DNA of 64,000 nt, taken from contig NC_026483.1 in assembly GCF_000328475.2 (NCBI RefSeq), forward strand, positions 930,001-994,000. The letters run 5' to 3'. Under the pieces are notes generated by a model that saw nothing but the letters and a program-made list of their open reading frames with translations, did no database searches and was not told the origin of the DNA. Below, piece by piece: positions 16,301-26,465 of the stretch. The DNA is from Mycosarcoma maydis. Its lineage: Eukaryota > Basidiomycota > Ustilaginomycetes > Ustilaginales. How positions within the stretch are numbered: position 1 is the first letter of the stretch; each line of letters opens with the position of its first letter. Both the position numbers and the translations under genes were made by a program.

Positions 16301-19131
16301 AGGCCGAGGCACTGTGCGGCATCGACTCACGCCCGCTTTGGCAAAAAGTGCAGCGGAACGATATGGGACCGAGTACCGCCGAGGAAGGAAGCGACAGTCG
16401 CGGTCCGCTCGACGCGCTCGCCTCTGGACGATATCCTGCTATTGTTCCACCACCGCCGACCGATTCCGCGTTCCAGCGCGTCTGGCAACGCTTGCATGAC
16501 TCTTTCAACGCCAACGGTCTCGATGGGCAGAGCTACCTGGCCACAGCACACGCCAAAGGCAAAGCGCCCACCGGTGCTGTGAGCCTGGGTGCCAAAGGGA
16601 TCGCCAGGACGCCTCGCTATATTGTCAAGGAGACCGCAAAGCATGCCTTTCATTACCGCCATGCAGCCAAAAACTCGCTCGGAATGAAGGTTCTCGTCGA
16701 GTCGCCGCGCGCGAGCCGCGACCGTCCTTCAGTGGATCGTAGGCGGCCGGTGTCGGGCTTACCGCCTACAAGTCAACTTCATGTACATGTCTTGCGAAAC
16801 TCGCACGAAGTAGCTGCTGCTACGGATCCTGCTGCTGCTGCCGACGACGACGACGACGTCGATCGTGCGGATGGCGAGATGCCTAACCACCGATCCTCCA
16901 ACCCTCAACGCAGCAAATCGACGTCGCACGGGCAGAAAGGCGATCACGTCATTCACCGCCGTCGCGGCAGTTCAAGGAGCGAGGACCGACCATTCCTCTC
17001 TGGTTTCGATGCCATCTCGACCCATGCGCCTCTACCGAGCGAGGATGATTATGATCTCAGCTTTGAGGACGGTGATGCACCATTCTTGGAGCACGACGAG
17101 CAAGGCCATCTACTGCGTCAATCCAGTCGTCGTTCAAAGAGAACCGCAAGCCGCCACCATGGTACACTTCGTAGAAAACCCAGCCAACTGGCCACGGTCG
17201 CTGACGAGGAGCTGCCACAGAGCGCAGACAGCGCCACATCGAGCACACAGCCCGAAGGAGCCACCAGCACCGACCCTCTTTGTCAGCAATACGCATCGCA
17301 AACAGCACAGCACGCGGCCGTCAAGACCGATCAGACGTGGGGCAAGTCGAGCCAGCGTTCGCACTACGAGGATTATGACGACTCGCTCAAGGGAAGGGAG
17401 CTAGTGCGCCCGCATCCGCCCGTGCGCTGGGACGATACGCCTAACAACACGGCGCGCTACAACAATCCCTTCTACAATCAGGAGATGGACGACTTTTTAT
17501 GGCTGCCGCGCAACCCGCTGGCGCCAATTGACCTGTTCGATACCATCGAATGGTATGGACCTGCGCTCGTCAGTTCGCAGGGTGGCGGAGGCATCATGGG
17601 TGAATGGGATGATGACCAGGACGACGTCAACTATGACACGGAAGATGAGGAGAAGCTGGTGATGCACCACGACGAGATTCCGTTTGGCGGCGAGGCGGCG
17701 ACGCTTGCTCGTTCCCAGGACTTGATGCTGGCGGGCGACGAGGAGATTTTGCTTCCGGACCGGCTCGCCCGTCATCTCGAGGAGACTCAGGGTGTAGAGC
17801 AAGTCGTTGACCCAGCCGCTAGCATTCCCAAGAGCATGATGGATGACTACAAGCGTGCTCTAGGCCGCAACCGAGATCGACGCGGATCGACGACAAGTAG
17901 ATCGCAACACTCGGTATCTAGATCGAGCTTGTTTCGACGAGGCAGCAATCTCTCGTCGCCGTCTGCACAGGGTTTTGCAGGAGGAGCTTCATTGCTGCAG
18001 GTGCCTTCGCACGGGTCGTTCTGTAGTAGCGACGGAAGCCAAGCGGCGGCAAGTGCCACCCAAATGCGATCATCTCAACGACCTGGCACAGGTGACTCGG
18101 AACCTCTGGCTAGCGTGGACGAGGGCGGCGTTGTGGTTCCTCGCCGCAGCTCGAGTCGCGATAGGCGCAGCAGGGATGCTCGAGCCGGCGGTGGTGAAGA
18201 GGGAGGCGAAGCTTACGAGCATGTTGAGCAAGGTGGTGGTGGCGGTGGTGTTGCCGAGCAAACGACCGATCTGACGCCAGCCAAGCGACGCGAAGCGACC
18301 TTGAGCGGCGTGAAGCGCAACATGTCACGCAGAACCTACCGACGTGATGCGTCTGGCGCACTGAGTCGAGTGAGTGGCATCTCGGGGGAAACGGCGCAGA
18401 AGACGGTTACGCTTCAAGCAGCGCTGCGAGCCGAAGCATTGGAGGAGGAGAGACGATTGACACTGAAGGAACGGCTCGTAGCGTCCAAGATACGCAAGAA
18501 GCGCAACGTAAAACGTGATGGATCTGGCCATCTGGCAGGGTTAGAGGAGATGAATGCGGACGAGGAAGACGACGACGAGGAAGAAGGCGCGACAAGCCGT
18601 AGAGCGGCCAACAGGAGCAAGATCATGGAACGCTACGAAGCGCAGCACCGGCGACGTGAAGCGCAAGCGAGCGAGTTTGGACAGCTGACGCCTCGCAAAG
18701 AAGGAGGGATGCGACGCGACGTTTCGCAGGGCTCACAGCTCGGTGGCGAGGTCTCGCAGAGTGGACTCGATAGGAGCGCTAGTGTGGCCAGCGGGTTCGG
18801 AGCACGACGGCTTCGATCGGCTGCGCTAGGCGTGCTGAGTCTAACTCGATCGCCCCGGCTAGGTCAGGATGGACCGCTGACAATCGTCACGTCGGTGCCC
18901 ATGCAGGAGCTTCGAGGGGGACGGCCCACCACGCGCGGTAGTAGCAGGATGGATGCAGAGAGCCAAGCGAGTGCAAGCAGGCAGGGTGTGGCGGCGGCGA
19001 CAGCAAGCAACGAGGATCAGCGACCGCAGATGGTCGAGGCGAGCAGTACGGAGCCGGTGTTGCGAGCCGAAGCAAGCCGCACCTCTGCGCTGGAAGAAAG
19101 CGTCATCTCAGGGGGACAAGGTGGCAGCTAA
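13336..19131 (+). CDS. CSC1/PHM7 (OSCA/TMEM63-type) calcium-permeable channel homologue with very long tail
   Basis: Intronless, 1931 residues. The N-terminal helices begin at GLVSTCVIFAVVGSISAI, with further helices near residues 135-155 and 205-225. A large cytosolic segment (about 290-660) starts with the RRM-like SLMVMNLPATMRDEASIRRYF. The 7-helix DUF221 channel core spans about 670-970 (TVDVVRGFGVSIVTWG, GFVTITLPPLLVSLASM and the following helices). Near residue 1375 is the PHM7 external-domain-like motif YNNPFYNQEMDDFLWLPRNP. Family members are osmo/mechanosensitive cation channels at the plasma membrane or endomembranes. Yeast homologues are about 780-990 residues; here about 950 residues of mostly disordered, Ser/Arg/Asp-rich sequence follow the core. 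No frameshift is seen and the frame is open throughout. The start is supported by the family-like N-terminus. Confidence 0.9.
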   Translation: MADLPERQINSNFQGLVSTCVIFAVVGSISAITYESLRQLRRLPRTRFSKFWRKDADLRHSPGGVQDNPAHARHKHTCEDWEMGHFYLSRVFHASTPSPMLPRWPFAWVKLAISFTDEWYADHTGMDTVVYVRFLRACLFWVLLHCFTTAPILLSIHITFSRGTSTTDMQRASLSYLVNTPAPDCTEQDRSKCKLLPNEKGSSLLWVHLVLLWYISITWVLALWWIGKGSLTLRKAQIAKTRNNVIQAKTQARSAPPNSTLASATPLHHDPHTNLTAAHGITSDNSDGWRQRSLMVMNLPATMRDEASIRRYFEEFLRPDDDDTLSTYAHTDYAPQTASHNPDTQHTSVSDAHHPSSCDEHRAAPPTAYSTHSDGPDGPQPDLHPNRYLKSPIQTVVLVRKMNELASMLSRRQEVLTQLEAAHVKLAQEVLVTVGRRTLKMRKQERSKAKEASYPNDHRPSSSRSSFFFNRLLRSRRQSNHSVQAASASSSGTTTPSEALDPDLEKLGTAHSSAGKALEEELARRLARFSPTNRGLHAKQTQTIQGDDRSNQHEMGETVWEALNELPRELLDPFQPATRLSALFRGQTVPTIDYLLTKLNLLTALVTEMRSRPPTSYEPTSTAFVTFRDPRQARMVWRELKDQIVVKVRLAPEVKDLDWDRLMKTSFTVDVVRGFGVSIVTWGFTIFWVIIINAIVLGIFSVDKLKQIPGLGNFFDNNPKLTGFVTITLPPLLVSLASMSVPELIFQVSKRAQGFVTFSALYDMCLARYWKFVICNVVIFFSVGSTVIVTVLTKVGNTGSILSTVASAFPSAAPFFVSYLILQLALQSGFEHMGFMIALLQHLGARKATTPRTRAIKTLPRNFNRYYWLPLHINIMAIVFIFALLNPLVIPFALVYLALALVIFKKNFAYHYYRRFNEMEGVVYFTRLLRYSLDAIVVMQAVLLIFFSVLKKKPVYIGMSAVLIPLTVITKLIATRLWKSQCRALDDEEAEALCGIDSRPLWQKVQRNDMGPSTAEEGSDSRGPLDALASGRYPAIVPPPPTDSAFQRVWQRLHDSFNANGLDGQSYLATAHAKGKAPTGAVSLGAKGIARTPRYIVKETAKHAFHYRHAAKNSLGMKVLVESPRASRDRPSVDRRRPVSGLPPTSQLHVHVLRNSHEVAAATDPAAAADDDDDVDRADGEMPNHRSSNPQRSKSTSHGQKGDHVIHRRRGSSRSEDRPFLSGFDAISTHAPLPSEDDYDLSFEDGDAPFLEHDEQGHLLRQSSRRSKRTASRHHGTLRRKPSQLATVADEELPQSADSATSSTQPEGATSTDPLCQQYASQTAQHAAVKTDQTWGKSSQRSHYEDYDDSLKGRELVRPHPPVRWDDTPNNTARYNNPFYNQEMDDFLWLPRNPLAPIDLFDTIEWYGPALVSSQGGGGIMGEWDDDQDDVNYDTEDEEKLVMHHDEIPFGGEAATLARSQDLMLAGDEEILLPDRLARHLEETQGVEQVVDPAASIPKSMMDDYKRALGRNRDRRGSTTSRSQHSVSRSSLFRRGSNLSSPSAQGFAGGASLLQVPSHGSFCSSDGSQAAASATQMRSSQRPGTGDSEPLASVDEGGVVVPRRSSSRDRRSRDARAGGGEEGGEAYEHVEQGGGGGGVAEQTTDLTPAKRREATLSGVKRNMSRRTYRRDASGALSRVSGISGETAQKTVTLQAALRAEALEEERRLTLKERLVASKIRKKRNVKRDGSGHLAGLEEMNADEEDDDEEEGATSRRAANRSKIMERYEAQHRRREAQASEFGQLTPRKEGGMRRDVSQGSQLGGEVSQSGLDRSASVASGFGARRLRSAALGVLSLTRSPRLGQDGPLTIVTSVPMQELRGGRPTTRGSSRMDAESQASASRQGVAAATASNEDQRPQMVEASSTEPVLRAEASRTSALEESVISGGQGGS

Positions 19132-19883
19132 GAAGTTTTTAGAGACATACGCATCAATGTGATAGAGATGATCGTTTCATGATGATACCCCTACACTATC
19201 ACAAACGTTACTTTGACGCAACGAAACCACCAACGCTACGACGCAATTACTGATGCAAACCATGAATATCGTTAGGACTCGCTCGGTTGTGCTGTTTGAC
19301 TGCTCATCGTTGGTCGGAGAGATGCTGGTAGAAGCGTAACAAGCCAAGTCCACGGAGCAACGCGAGGAGATGTCCAGACAAGCACCGAGGCTGGGAGAAA
19401 AGAGGTAGGCGAGCAAGCGTCGAGTGATACGTGTCTTGGCGTTGTGCGTCGGGCGAGGGAGAGAGAGTCACAGAGTTGGGGCGAGGTTGACCCAACGCAA
19501 GTCCGTGGGAATCGTGAATATGAATCACCAATCACCAATCACCACTCGTGAATCGGTGAGAGAACCAAGCTGAGTCGAGCCGCACGGAGAGAGTTCCGAC
19601 GGAACTTTTGTAGGTTCCTTTTTTGGCGGATGCGTTGTGCGTCGTGCTTGGTGCATTCACGATTCACGATTCAGCAAACTCGAATGATATGACCCTTGAA
19701 GCAATCAGATCTCGTCTGCTCCGCGGATCAAGTCTCAATCGCCTGAAACCGGCGTGTCGGCCAACCCACTCAAGACTCTGCTCTCGTGTCTGTCTACTTT
19801 GCGCTGCCGTGCTAGATTGCATCTATTCGTGCTTGTTGTTTTGTTTGGCCAAAATCGAACCATCTTGCTCGGTCTCTGTTGCC

Positions 19884-19937
19884 CCCTCTCTCCCTCTCTC
19901 CCTCTCTCCCTCTCTCCCTCTCTCCCTCTCTCCCTTT
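19884..19937. repeat. CCCTCTCT tandem array
   Basis: About six 8-bp CCCTCTCT units, almost perfect. Strong pyrimidine/purine strand asymmetry. Confidence 0.9.
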
Positions 19938-20147
19938 CTCGTTCTCTTTCTTAGAGCGGTGCACAAATTTGGGGTCTCGGTTGCATTCGAGGAACTTCTG
20001 AATTGTGAATCAAGCATTCGTGATTGTAGTAATAATGTGGGCGTGGTGTGCGTCTGACACGTGCGAGTCAGGCGAAAGATCGACCGACAAAACTCCAACC
20101 AGTTCCCACGGAATACTGCACAGGTGAGCGTCGGCTCGTAAGTGTTT

Positions 20148-20183
20148 CAGTGCAGTGCAGTGCAGTGCAGTTGCAGTGCAGCA
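20148..20183. repeat. GCAGT pentamer array
   Basis: About five CAGTG units followed by a slightly diverged TTGCAGTGCAG tail. Confidence 0.85.
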
Positions 20184-20891
20184 GCATTAAAATACAAACG
20201 TCAAACTTAGGTCAAACTTGGTTCGTAATTATTGATAAATTCATCAATACAACATTGTGTAATTCGTGATACAAATTGGCTGGTTCACGCTTGCCGGGCT
20301 AAACTATTTTGCCGATGCGCGCTGCGTTGGATCCGTTAAACTGACGTTACGTATTTATCAATATTCAAGCAAACCGAATTTGGGTGGGATCTGTGCGAGC
20401 CGACGTCGACTTCCGCGAGCCAGACAAGCGGCGTGGATCAGTGTGAAAGCCGAGTCGCATCAAAACAGCAGCATGTACGATTCTGATCATGGATTGATTG
20501 GCATTAGCAATGACATTCACGAATGGCCAAGGCGAAGCGGTCCGACGTGGCGCGTCGTTAGCGGGGTTTCAACGCCATCTCCGAGGAACAAAGCCAGGTT
20601 CGGCAGTCGATACCCGTCGCCTTTGTTCGCAAACGTGGCGGGTGGCGGGTGGTTTGTTTGCTAGTCGGCCACTGGTCACGACTCACGCCAACTCACGAGG
20701 GCCAGTCTCAGAATGGTACGATTGTGTTGATTCCACGAACCACACCCATTTTTAGCTTTGCGCATCTTCGCTGTCTCTGGCGTGTGTGTCGCTTCGCTCG
20801 CGTTGATCGCTGTAGATGCACATATCCTGTTCCGCGGACCAAAAGCGTTGGCGCCGGATGCCGACTCGGTGCCTGTAGAGTGAGTGAGGAG

Positions 20892-20898
20892 TATATAT
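20892..20898 (+). promoter_or_regulatory. TATA box of the ABC transporter gene
   Basis: TATATAT, about 185 bp before the proposed ATG. It overlaps the ATG at 20897 that opens the longest frame, so that upstream ATG is unlikely to be translated. Confidence 0.5.
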
Positions 20899-21082
20899 GC
20901 TGCGCCTCCTTGGGCTTTTCTGGGCCTCCCCCTCTGTGTGCGCGAGTGTTAGCGTTTTCCCATCGCTTGTCCTTTCGTTGTTTCCCGCTGCCCACCATCC
21001 CATTGCGCCGCTGATCTACAGACAGGTGCACGCCGTTGTCCCACATTTCTGGCATCCCGCCACAAGCGCTTTTTCGCCCATC

Positions 21083-24000
21083 ATGGCTGCTGTGGGCCCC
21101 ACCGCGCTTGGCAACGCCAGCGGCGCCGACAGCTACATTGCGTCGCAACAAACCGTTCATCGCGACGAGACGCTTCCGCACACCGCTGCGCAATCAGAGA
21201 CCAACTCGGCCGAAGCGTCTTCGGACCATCACGTCGATGTTGGCTCGGCCGAGCGCCAGTTTAACGAGCTCTCGCGTCAACTCTCGTCCAAGTATGCCAA
21301 AGACTCGGATGTGGAAAAGCACCAACCGTTCGACCTGAGGAACTGGCTCTCCGGTACCTTGGAGCAGGCCGATCAGATGGGCAACAAACGCAAGAGCCTT
21401 GGTGTCTCGTGGTCCGATCTGCGCGTCATCGGTACGGCAAGTCGAGACTTTAATGTACCTACGATTCCGTCCATGGCGCTGTTCGAGATCATTGGTCCTA
21501 TCTTTAGCATTTTGAAGCTCTTCGGTATCGACCCGGCAAAGAGCAAGACCAGAGACCTGCTCCAAGCGTTTGACGGCTGCGCCAAACCGGGCGAGATGGT
21601 GCTCGTGATTGGGCGTCCCAACTCGGGATGCTCCACGTTTCTCAAGACGATCGCTAATAAGCGCAACGGCTTTATCGATACCAAGGGACAAGTGCTCTAT
21701 GGTGGCATCGGTGCTGACGAGATGGCCAAACGCTATCTCGGCGAAGTCGTCTACTCGGAGGAAGACGATCAGCACCATGCTACGCTCACGGTTGCACGTA
21801 CAATCGACTTTGCGCTTCGCCTCAAGGCGCATGCCAAGATGCTCCCCGATCACACCAAAAAAACGTACCGCAAGATGATCCGCGATACCTTCCTCAAGAT
21901 GGTCAACATCGAACACACAAAGCACACACTCGTTGGAAGTGCCACGGTTCGAGGTGTCTCGGGAGGCGAACGCAAGCGCGTTTCCATCCTCGAGGGCCTC
22001 GCTTCCGGCGCCAGCGTGTTTTCCTGGGACAACTCGACGCGTGGCTTAGACGCTAGTACCGCGCTTGACTATGTCAAGAGCATGCGCGTTCTCACCGACC
22101 TATTGGAAGCCACCATGTTTGTCTCGCTCTACCAGGCTTCCGAGGGCATTTGGGAGCAGTTTGACAAGGTGCTCGTCATCGATCAAGGTCGTTGCGTCTA
22201 CTTTGGTCCCAGAACCGAGGCGAGGCAGTACTTTATCGACCTCGGTTTCGCTGACCGTCCACGACAGACGTCGGCCGACTATATCACCGGTTGCACCGAC
22301 AAGTACGAACGCATCTTCCAAGACGGTCGCGACGAATCCAACGTGCCCAGCACGCCCGAGGCGCTCGAGGCCGCCTACCGAGCATCGCGCTTCTACACGC
22401 AGGCCATCCAGGAACGTGAAGCATTCAACCAGATCGCCACTGCCGACGCAAAGGCTACGCACGACTTTAGACAGGCGGTTGTCGATGCCAAACACCGCGG
22501 TGTGCGTACCAAGTCGCAGTACACGGTTTCGTACTTTGCCCAGGTGCAGGCTCTCTGGCTGCGTCAGATGCAGATGATCCTCGGCGACAAGTTTGACATT
22601 TTCATGTCCTACGTTACCGCCATCGTCGTGGCACTGCTGTCCGGAGGTATCTTTTTCAACCTCCCCACCACCTCGGCCGGCGTGTTTACCCGAGGCGGTT
22701 GCTTGTTCATCCTGCTGCTCTTCAACTCGCTCAGTGCGTTTGCCGAACTGCCAACGCAGATGATGGGTCGACCGATCCTGGCTCGGCAGACCAGCTTTGC
22801 CTTCTACCGCCCTTCCGCCTTGACGCTGGCGCAGCTGCTGGCGGATCTGCCGTTTGGCGTTCCGCGAGCTACGCTGTTTGTCATTATCCTCTACTTTATG
22901 GCTGGGCTCGATCGGAGCGCTTCGGCGTTTTTCACGGCGTGGTTCATCGTGCTGATCGCGTACTACGCTTTCCGTGCACTGTTCAGCTTCTTTGGTGCAA
23001 TTACGACCAACTTCTACTCGGCGGCGCGATTGGCAGCTATCGTCATGTCCATGCTTGTCCTCTGGGCGGGCTACGTGATTCCGCAGGCGGCGATGCGAAG
23101 ATGGCTCTTCTGGATCTCGTATATCAATCCCGTCTTTTACGCCTTTGAGGCTTTGATGATCAACGAGTTCAAGCGCATTACGTTTACCTGCGAAGGTGCA
23201 CAGATCATCCCTTCCGGCCCTGGCTACCCAACCCAACTGACGGCCAACCAGATTTGCACGCTCGCCGGTGCTACGCCTGGATCCGATCAGATCGCCGGCA
23301 TCGCCTACCTGACGGCGAGCTTCGGCTACCAGGAGAGCCACCTGTGGCGCAACGTGGGCATCCTGATCGCGTTTCTGGTCGGCTTTGTCGCCATCACTGC
23401 TCTGGTGGTGGAAAAGATGGATCAGGGCGCGTTTGCTTCTGCGTTAGTAGTCAAGAAACCTCCGAGCAAGCAGGAGAAGGAGCTCAACCAGAAGCTCCAA
23501 GATCGACGTTCCGGTGCCACCGAGAAGACCGAGGCCAAGCTCGAAGTGTACGGCCAGGCGTTTACGTGGTCCAATCTCGAGTACACGGTGCCGGTACAGG
23601 GCGGGCAGCGCAAGTTACTCGACAAGGTGTTCGGGTACGTCAAGCCCGGTCAGATGACGGCGTTGATGGGATCGAGTGGTGCAGGCAAGACGACATTGCT
23701 CGACGTTTTGGCGGATCGAAAAACGACCGGTGTGATCGGCGGCGAGCGGCTGATCGAGGGCAAACCGATCAATGTGTCGTTCCAGCGTCAGTGTGGTTAT
23801 GCCGAGCAGCAGGATATTCACGAACCCATGTGCAGCGTCCGCGAGGCGCTACGTTTCTCGGCATACCTGCGACAGAGCCACGACATTGCGCAAGCCGACA
23901 AGGACCAGTACGTTGAGGACATTATCGAGCTCCTCGAAATGCACGACATCGCCGACGCCATCATTGGCTATCCTGGATTTGGACTCGGCGTTGGTGACCG

Positions 24001-25444
24001 CAAGCGTGTGACGATTGGTGTCGAGTTGGCGGCGAAACCTTCGATGCTGCTCTTTCTGGACGAACCCACGTCGGGCCTCGACGGACAGTCGGCGTTCACC
24101 ATCTGTCGACTCCTGCGCAAGCTCGCCGATAACGGCCAGACCATCCTGTGCACCATCCACCAACCTTCGGCGCTGCTGTTCGAGACGTTTGACCGACTGC
24201 TCCTGCTCGAGCGAGGTGGCAAGACCGTCTACTCGGGACCCATCGGCAAGGACGGCAGGCATGTGATCGAATACTTTGCGGCGCGCGGAGCGCAGTGCCC
24301 GCCCGGTGTGAATCCGGCCGAGTACATGCTCGACGCGATCGGAGCCGGTAGCCAGCCTCGTGTGGGCGAGCGTGACTGGGCCGACTGGTACCTGGAGTCG
24401 GACTACCATCAGGACAACCTGCGCATGATCGAACAAATCAATCGCGACGGAGCGGCAAAGCCCAAGAGCGAGGAGCGCCAGAGCGAGTATGCGGCGCCGT
24501 GGCTGTACCAGTTCAAGGTGGTGCTGCGCCGCACCATGCTGAGCACGTGGCGTCAACCTTCGTACCAGTACACGCGCTTCTTCCAGCATCTCGCGTTCGC
24601 ATTGCTTACCGGGCTGCTGTTCCTGCAACTGGGCAACAACGTGGCAGCGCTACAGTACCGTCTGTTTGTCATCTTTATGCTGGCCATCATTCCGGCGATC
24701 ATCATGGCACAGATCATGCCGTTCTGGATCATGTCGAGGTCCATCTGGATTCGTGAAGAGACGTCCAAGACGTTTGCCGGCACCGTGTTTGCTGCAACGC
24801 AGCTCATCTCCGAGGTGCCGTACGCGCTGGTGTGCGGTACGGTGTTTTTCGTGCTCATCTACTATCTGACGGGCTTCAACACGGACTCGAACCGAGCGGC
24901 CTACTTTTGGGTCATGACGTTCCTGCTCGAGATGTTTGCGATTTCGATCGGAACGATGATTGCGTCGTTTTCCAAGTCGGCCTACTTTGCGTCGCTATTC
25001 GTGCCGTTTTTGACAATCGTACTCAACCTGACGTGTGGTATTCTTTCGCCACCGCAGAGCATGTCCAGTTCGTTGTACAGCAAGTTTTTGTACAACGTCA
25101 ACCCGATTCGGTTTACCATTTCGCCGCTGATCGCCAACGAGCTGTACGGCCTCGACGTGCACTGTGCCGCCAACGAGTATTCGCACTTCAACCCGCCTGC
25201 CAACCAGACATGCCAGCAGTGGGCCGGCATGTACATTGCTCGAATCGGCGGCTACCTCGCCAACCCGCAAGCCACCTCGGACTGCATGTACTGCACCTAC
25301 CTCAACGGCCAACAGTTCTACACGCCGTTCGGTATCAGCTTCTCCGAACGCGCCCGCGACGCCGGCATCCTGATCGGCTTTATTGCCTTTAACTGCATCG
25401 CCACGATCGTCTTTACCAAGCTGTTTCGCTTTAGCAACCGTTAA
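21083..25444 (+). CDS. Full-size PDR-type ABC transporter (ABCG, multidrug efflux)
   Basis: Encodes 1453 residues in the order NBD1-TMD1-NBD2-TMD2. NBD1 has the degenerate Walker A GRPNSGCST (about residue 177), signature VSGGERKRVSI and Walker B VFSWDNSTRGLDAST. This Cys-for-Lys Walker A and Asn-containing Walker B are typical of fungal PDR pumps. NBD2 has a canonical Walker A GSSGAGKTT (about 863) with a degenerate signature GVGDRKRVTIG and Walker B LLFLDEPTSGLDG. TMD1 and TMD2 each have about six helices. The PDR motif INPVFYAFEALMINEF follows TMD1, and a Cys-containing extracellular loop precedes the last helix. Predicted role is ATP-driven export of drugs, lipids or secondary metabolites at the plasma membrane. 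The ATG at 21083 is preferred over 20897 because the latter lies in the TATA box and would add a non-family leader. Substrate unknown. Confidence 0.93.
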   Translation: MAAVGPTALGNASGADSYIASQQTVHRDETLPHTAAQSETNSAEASSDHHVDVGSAERQFNELSRQLSSKYAKDSDVEKHQPFDLRNWLSGTLEQADQMGNKRKSLGVSWSDLRVIGTASRDFNVPTIPSMALFEIIGPIFSILKLFGIDPAKSKTRDLLQAFDGCAKPGEMVLVIGRPNSGCSTFLKTIANKRNGFIDTKGQVLYGGIGADEMAKRYLGEVVYSEEDDQHHATLTVARTIDFALRLKAHAKMLPDHTKKTYRKMIRDTFLKMVNIEHTKHTLVGSATVRGVSGGERKRVSILEGLASGASVFSWDNSTRGLDASTALDYVKSMRVLTDLLEATMFVSLYQASEGIWEQFDKVLVIDQGRCVYFGPRTEARQYFIDLGFADRPRQTSADYITGCTDKYERIFQDGRDESNVPSTPEALEAAYRASRFYTQAIQEREAFNQIATADAKATHDFRQAVVDAKHRGVRTKSQYTVSYFAQVQALWLRQMQMILGDKFDIFMSYVTAIVVALLSGGIFFNLPTTSAGVFTRGGCLFILLLFNSLSAFAELPTQMMGRPILARQTSFAFYRPSALTLAQLLADLPFGVPRATLFVIILYFMAGLDRSASAFFTAWFIVLIAYYAFRALFSFFGAITTNFYSAARLAAIVMSMLVLWAGYVIPQAAMRRWLFWISYINPVFYAFEALMINEFKRITFTCEGAQIIPSGPGYPTQLTANQICTLAGATPGSDQIAGIAYLTASFGYQESHLWRNVGILIAFLVGFVAITALVVEKMDQGAFASALVVKKPPSKQEKELNQKLQDRRSGATEKTEAKLEVYGQAFTWSNLEYTVPVQGGQRKLLDKVFGYVKPGQMTALMGSSGAGKTTLLDVLADRKTTGVIGGERLIEGKPINVSFQRQCGYAEQQDIHEPMCSVREALRFSAYLRQSHDIAQADKDQYVEDIIELLEMHDIADAIIGYPGFGLGVGDRKRVTIGVELAAKPSMLLFLDEPTSGLDGQSAFTICRLLRKLADNGQTILCTIHQPSALLFETFDRLLLLERGGKTVYSGPIGKDGRHVIEYFAARGAQCPPGVNPAEYMLDAIGAGSQPRVGERDWADWYLESDYHQDNLRMIEQINRDGAAKPKSEERQSEYAAPWLYQFKVVLRRTMLSTWRQPSYQYTRFFQHLAFALLTGLLFLQLGNNVAALQYRLFVIFMLAIIPAIIMAQIMPFWIMSRSIWIREETSKTFAGTVFAATQLISEVPYALVCGTVFFVLIYYLTGFNTDSNRAAYFWVMTFLLEMFAISIGTMIASFSKSAYFASLFVPFLTIVLNLTCGILSPPQSMSSSLYSKFLYNVNPIRFTISPLIANELYGLDVHCAANEYSHFNPPANQTCQQWAGMYIARIGGYLANPQATSDCMYCTYLNGQQFYTPFGISFSERARDAGILIGFIAFNCIATIVFTKLFRFSNR

Positions 25445-25739
25445 TTTAGCTGGACACTGTACTCGCGCTCCATCCGTTCTTGTACCTCGCTGTATATGCA
25501 ATGCAATTCGACATGCTCTGCATGATTTCTGCGATCGTGATGAAACGCTCGCATCGCATGTTGCGTTGCACGGTGCACGTTGGCCGTTGGAGGAAAAAAA
25601 TGCCAGACGCGAGATGTGAGGTAATCACGAATTGCGTGCTCTGCGCAGAGGCGTGTGATTTTGGCTTGACTCTGGACCACCACGACCCGGACGCGGCTGC
25701 TGGCTATGAGCGACTAGAAGAGACGACGACTTGCTGTAC

Positions 25740-26465
25740 ATGAGTGACTCCGCGATGTGTTTGGACAAGTGTCGTGTGGACCGAGGATCAACGTCAACGT
25801 CCATGTCAACACCAACGCCAACGCCGACGCAAATGCCGATGCGGATGGATTCAGCGGCCAAGCTGCGCGCAGGGCTCGAGTACAAAAGTGCGGGCAACGC
25901 TGCGTATGTTCGGGGCGAGACAAGCAGTGCACTGGCATCGTACCACCATGCGGTGCTGTACCTGTGCGCCCCGGAATCGCGCCGGATTCTGGATGTGTTT
26001 AGTGCAAACTCGCTACCCGATCGAGCACAACCGGTGTCTTGTGATGTAGACCAGCGTGTCGATGACGCACAAGACGTGGCAAGCCAGAGTCAAACGCAGC
26101 TCTCGCTCGTATACAGCAACATGTCGGCGTGCTATCTGAAGCAGAACAAGTACCAGCGAGCGATTCAGACGGCTGACAAGGCGCTCCAGTGCAACGCGCA
26201 CAACGTCAAGGCCATCTTTCGAAAAGCAAACGCTCTCCGACTCGACAACCAGCTGTATTCAGCCGAACGCTTCCTCTCGGAATCCATCCTCACGCTCAGA
26301 GCCAACAACACAGATGCACAGCTCCTACATCCTTTGCACGCCGAGCTCAACGCCGTCCAGCGCGCGATAGCCGACAAACACGCGCTCGCAAGCAACAAGT
26401 GGAAGGGCTTCCTCAACAAACACCCGTCTGTGCTACACGAGTCGCACTCAGCATCGTCCATGTGA
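25740..26465 (+). CDS. Tetratricopeptide-repeat protein, function unknown
   Basis: Encodes up to 241 residues from the first ATG (25740). Later ATGs at 25755, 25803 and 25833 are also plausible, since the family-like part starts at AAKLRAGLEYKSAGN. The segments around GNAAYVRGETSSALASYHHAVLYL, SLVYSNMSACYLKQNKYQRAI and ADKALQCNAHNVKAIFRKANA form three TPR units with the usual A-Y-N-x-A-x-C spacing. This resembles the TTC9/immunophilin-type TPR arrangement that often docks Hsp90/Hsp70 C-termini or other partners. A Thr/Pro/Met-rich N-terminal stretch is probably disordered or untranslated. No catalytic domain is attached. It lies 295 bp downstream of the ABC transporter on the same strand. Partner and pathway cannot be inferred. 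Confidence 0.78.
   Translation: MSDSAMCLDKCRVDRGSTSTSMSTPTPTPTQMPMRMDSAAKLRAGLEYKSAGNAAYVRGETSSALASYHHAVLYLCAPESRRILDVFSANSLPDRAQPVSCDVDQRVDDAQDVASQSQTQLSLVYSNMSACYLKQNKYQRAIQTADKALQCNAHNVKAIFRKANALRLDNQLYSAERFLSESILTLRANNTDAQLLHPLHAELNAVQRAIADKHALASNKWKGFLNKHPSVLHESHSASSM

Larger units (their letters stand above)
19132..21082. other. Intergenic region and promoter of the ABC transporter gene
   Basis: Contains CACGATT motif clusters (19510-19550, 19656-19676, 20003-20030, 20262, 20515), a CCCTCTCT array, a GCAGT array and a TATA box at 20892-20898. It includes the proposed 5' leader of the ABC transporter. No gene recognised. Confidence 0.5.

Noticed and set aside
20897..21082. Upstream 62-residue extension of the ABC transporter
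   Set aside because: Its ATG lies in the TATA box, and the hydrophobic leader does not resemble PDR transporter N-termini.
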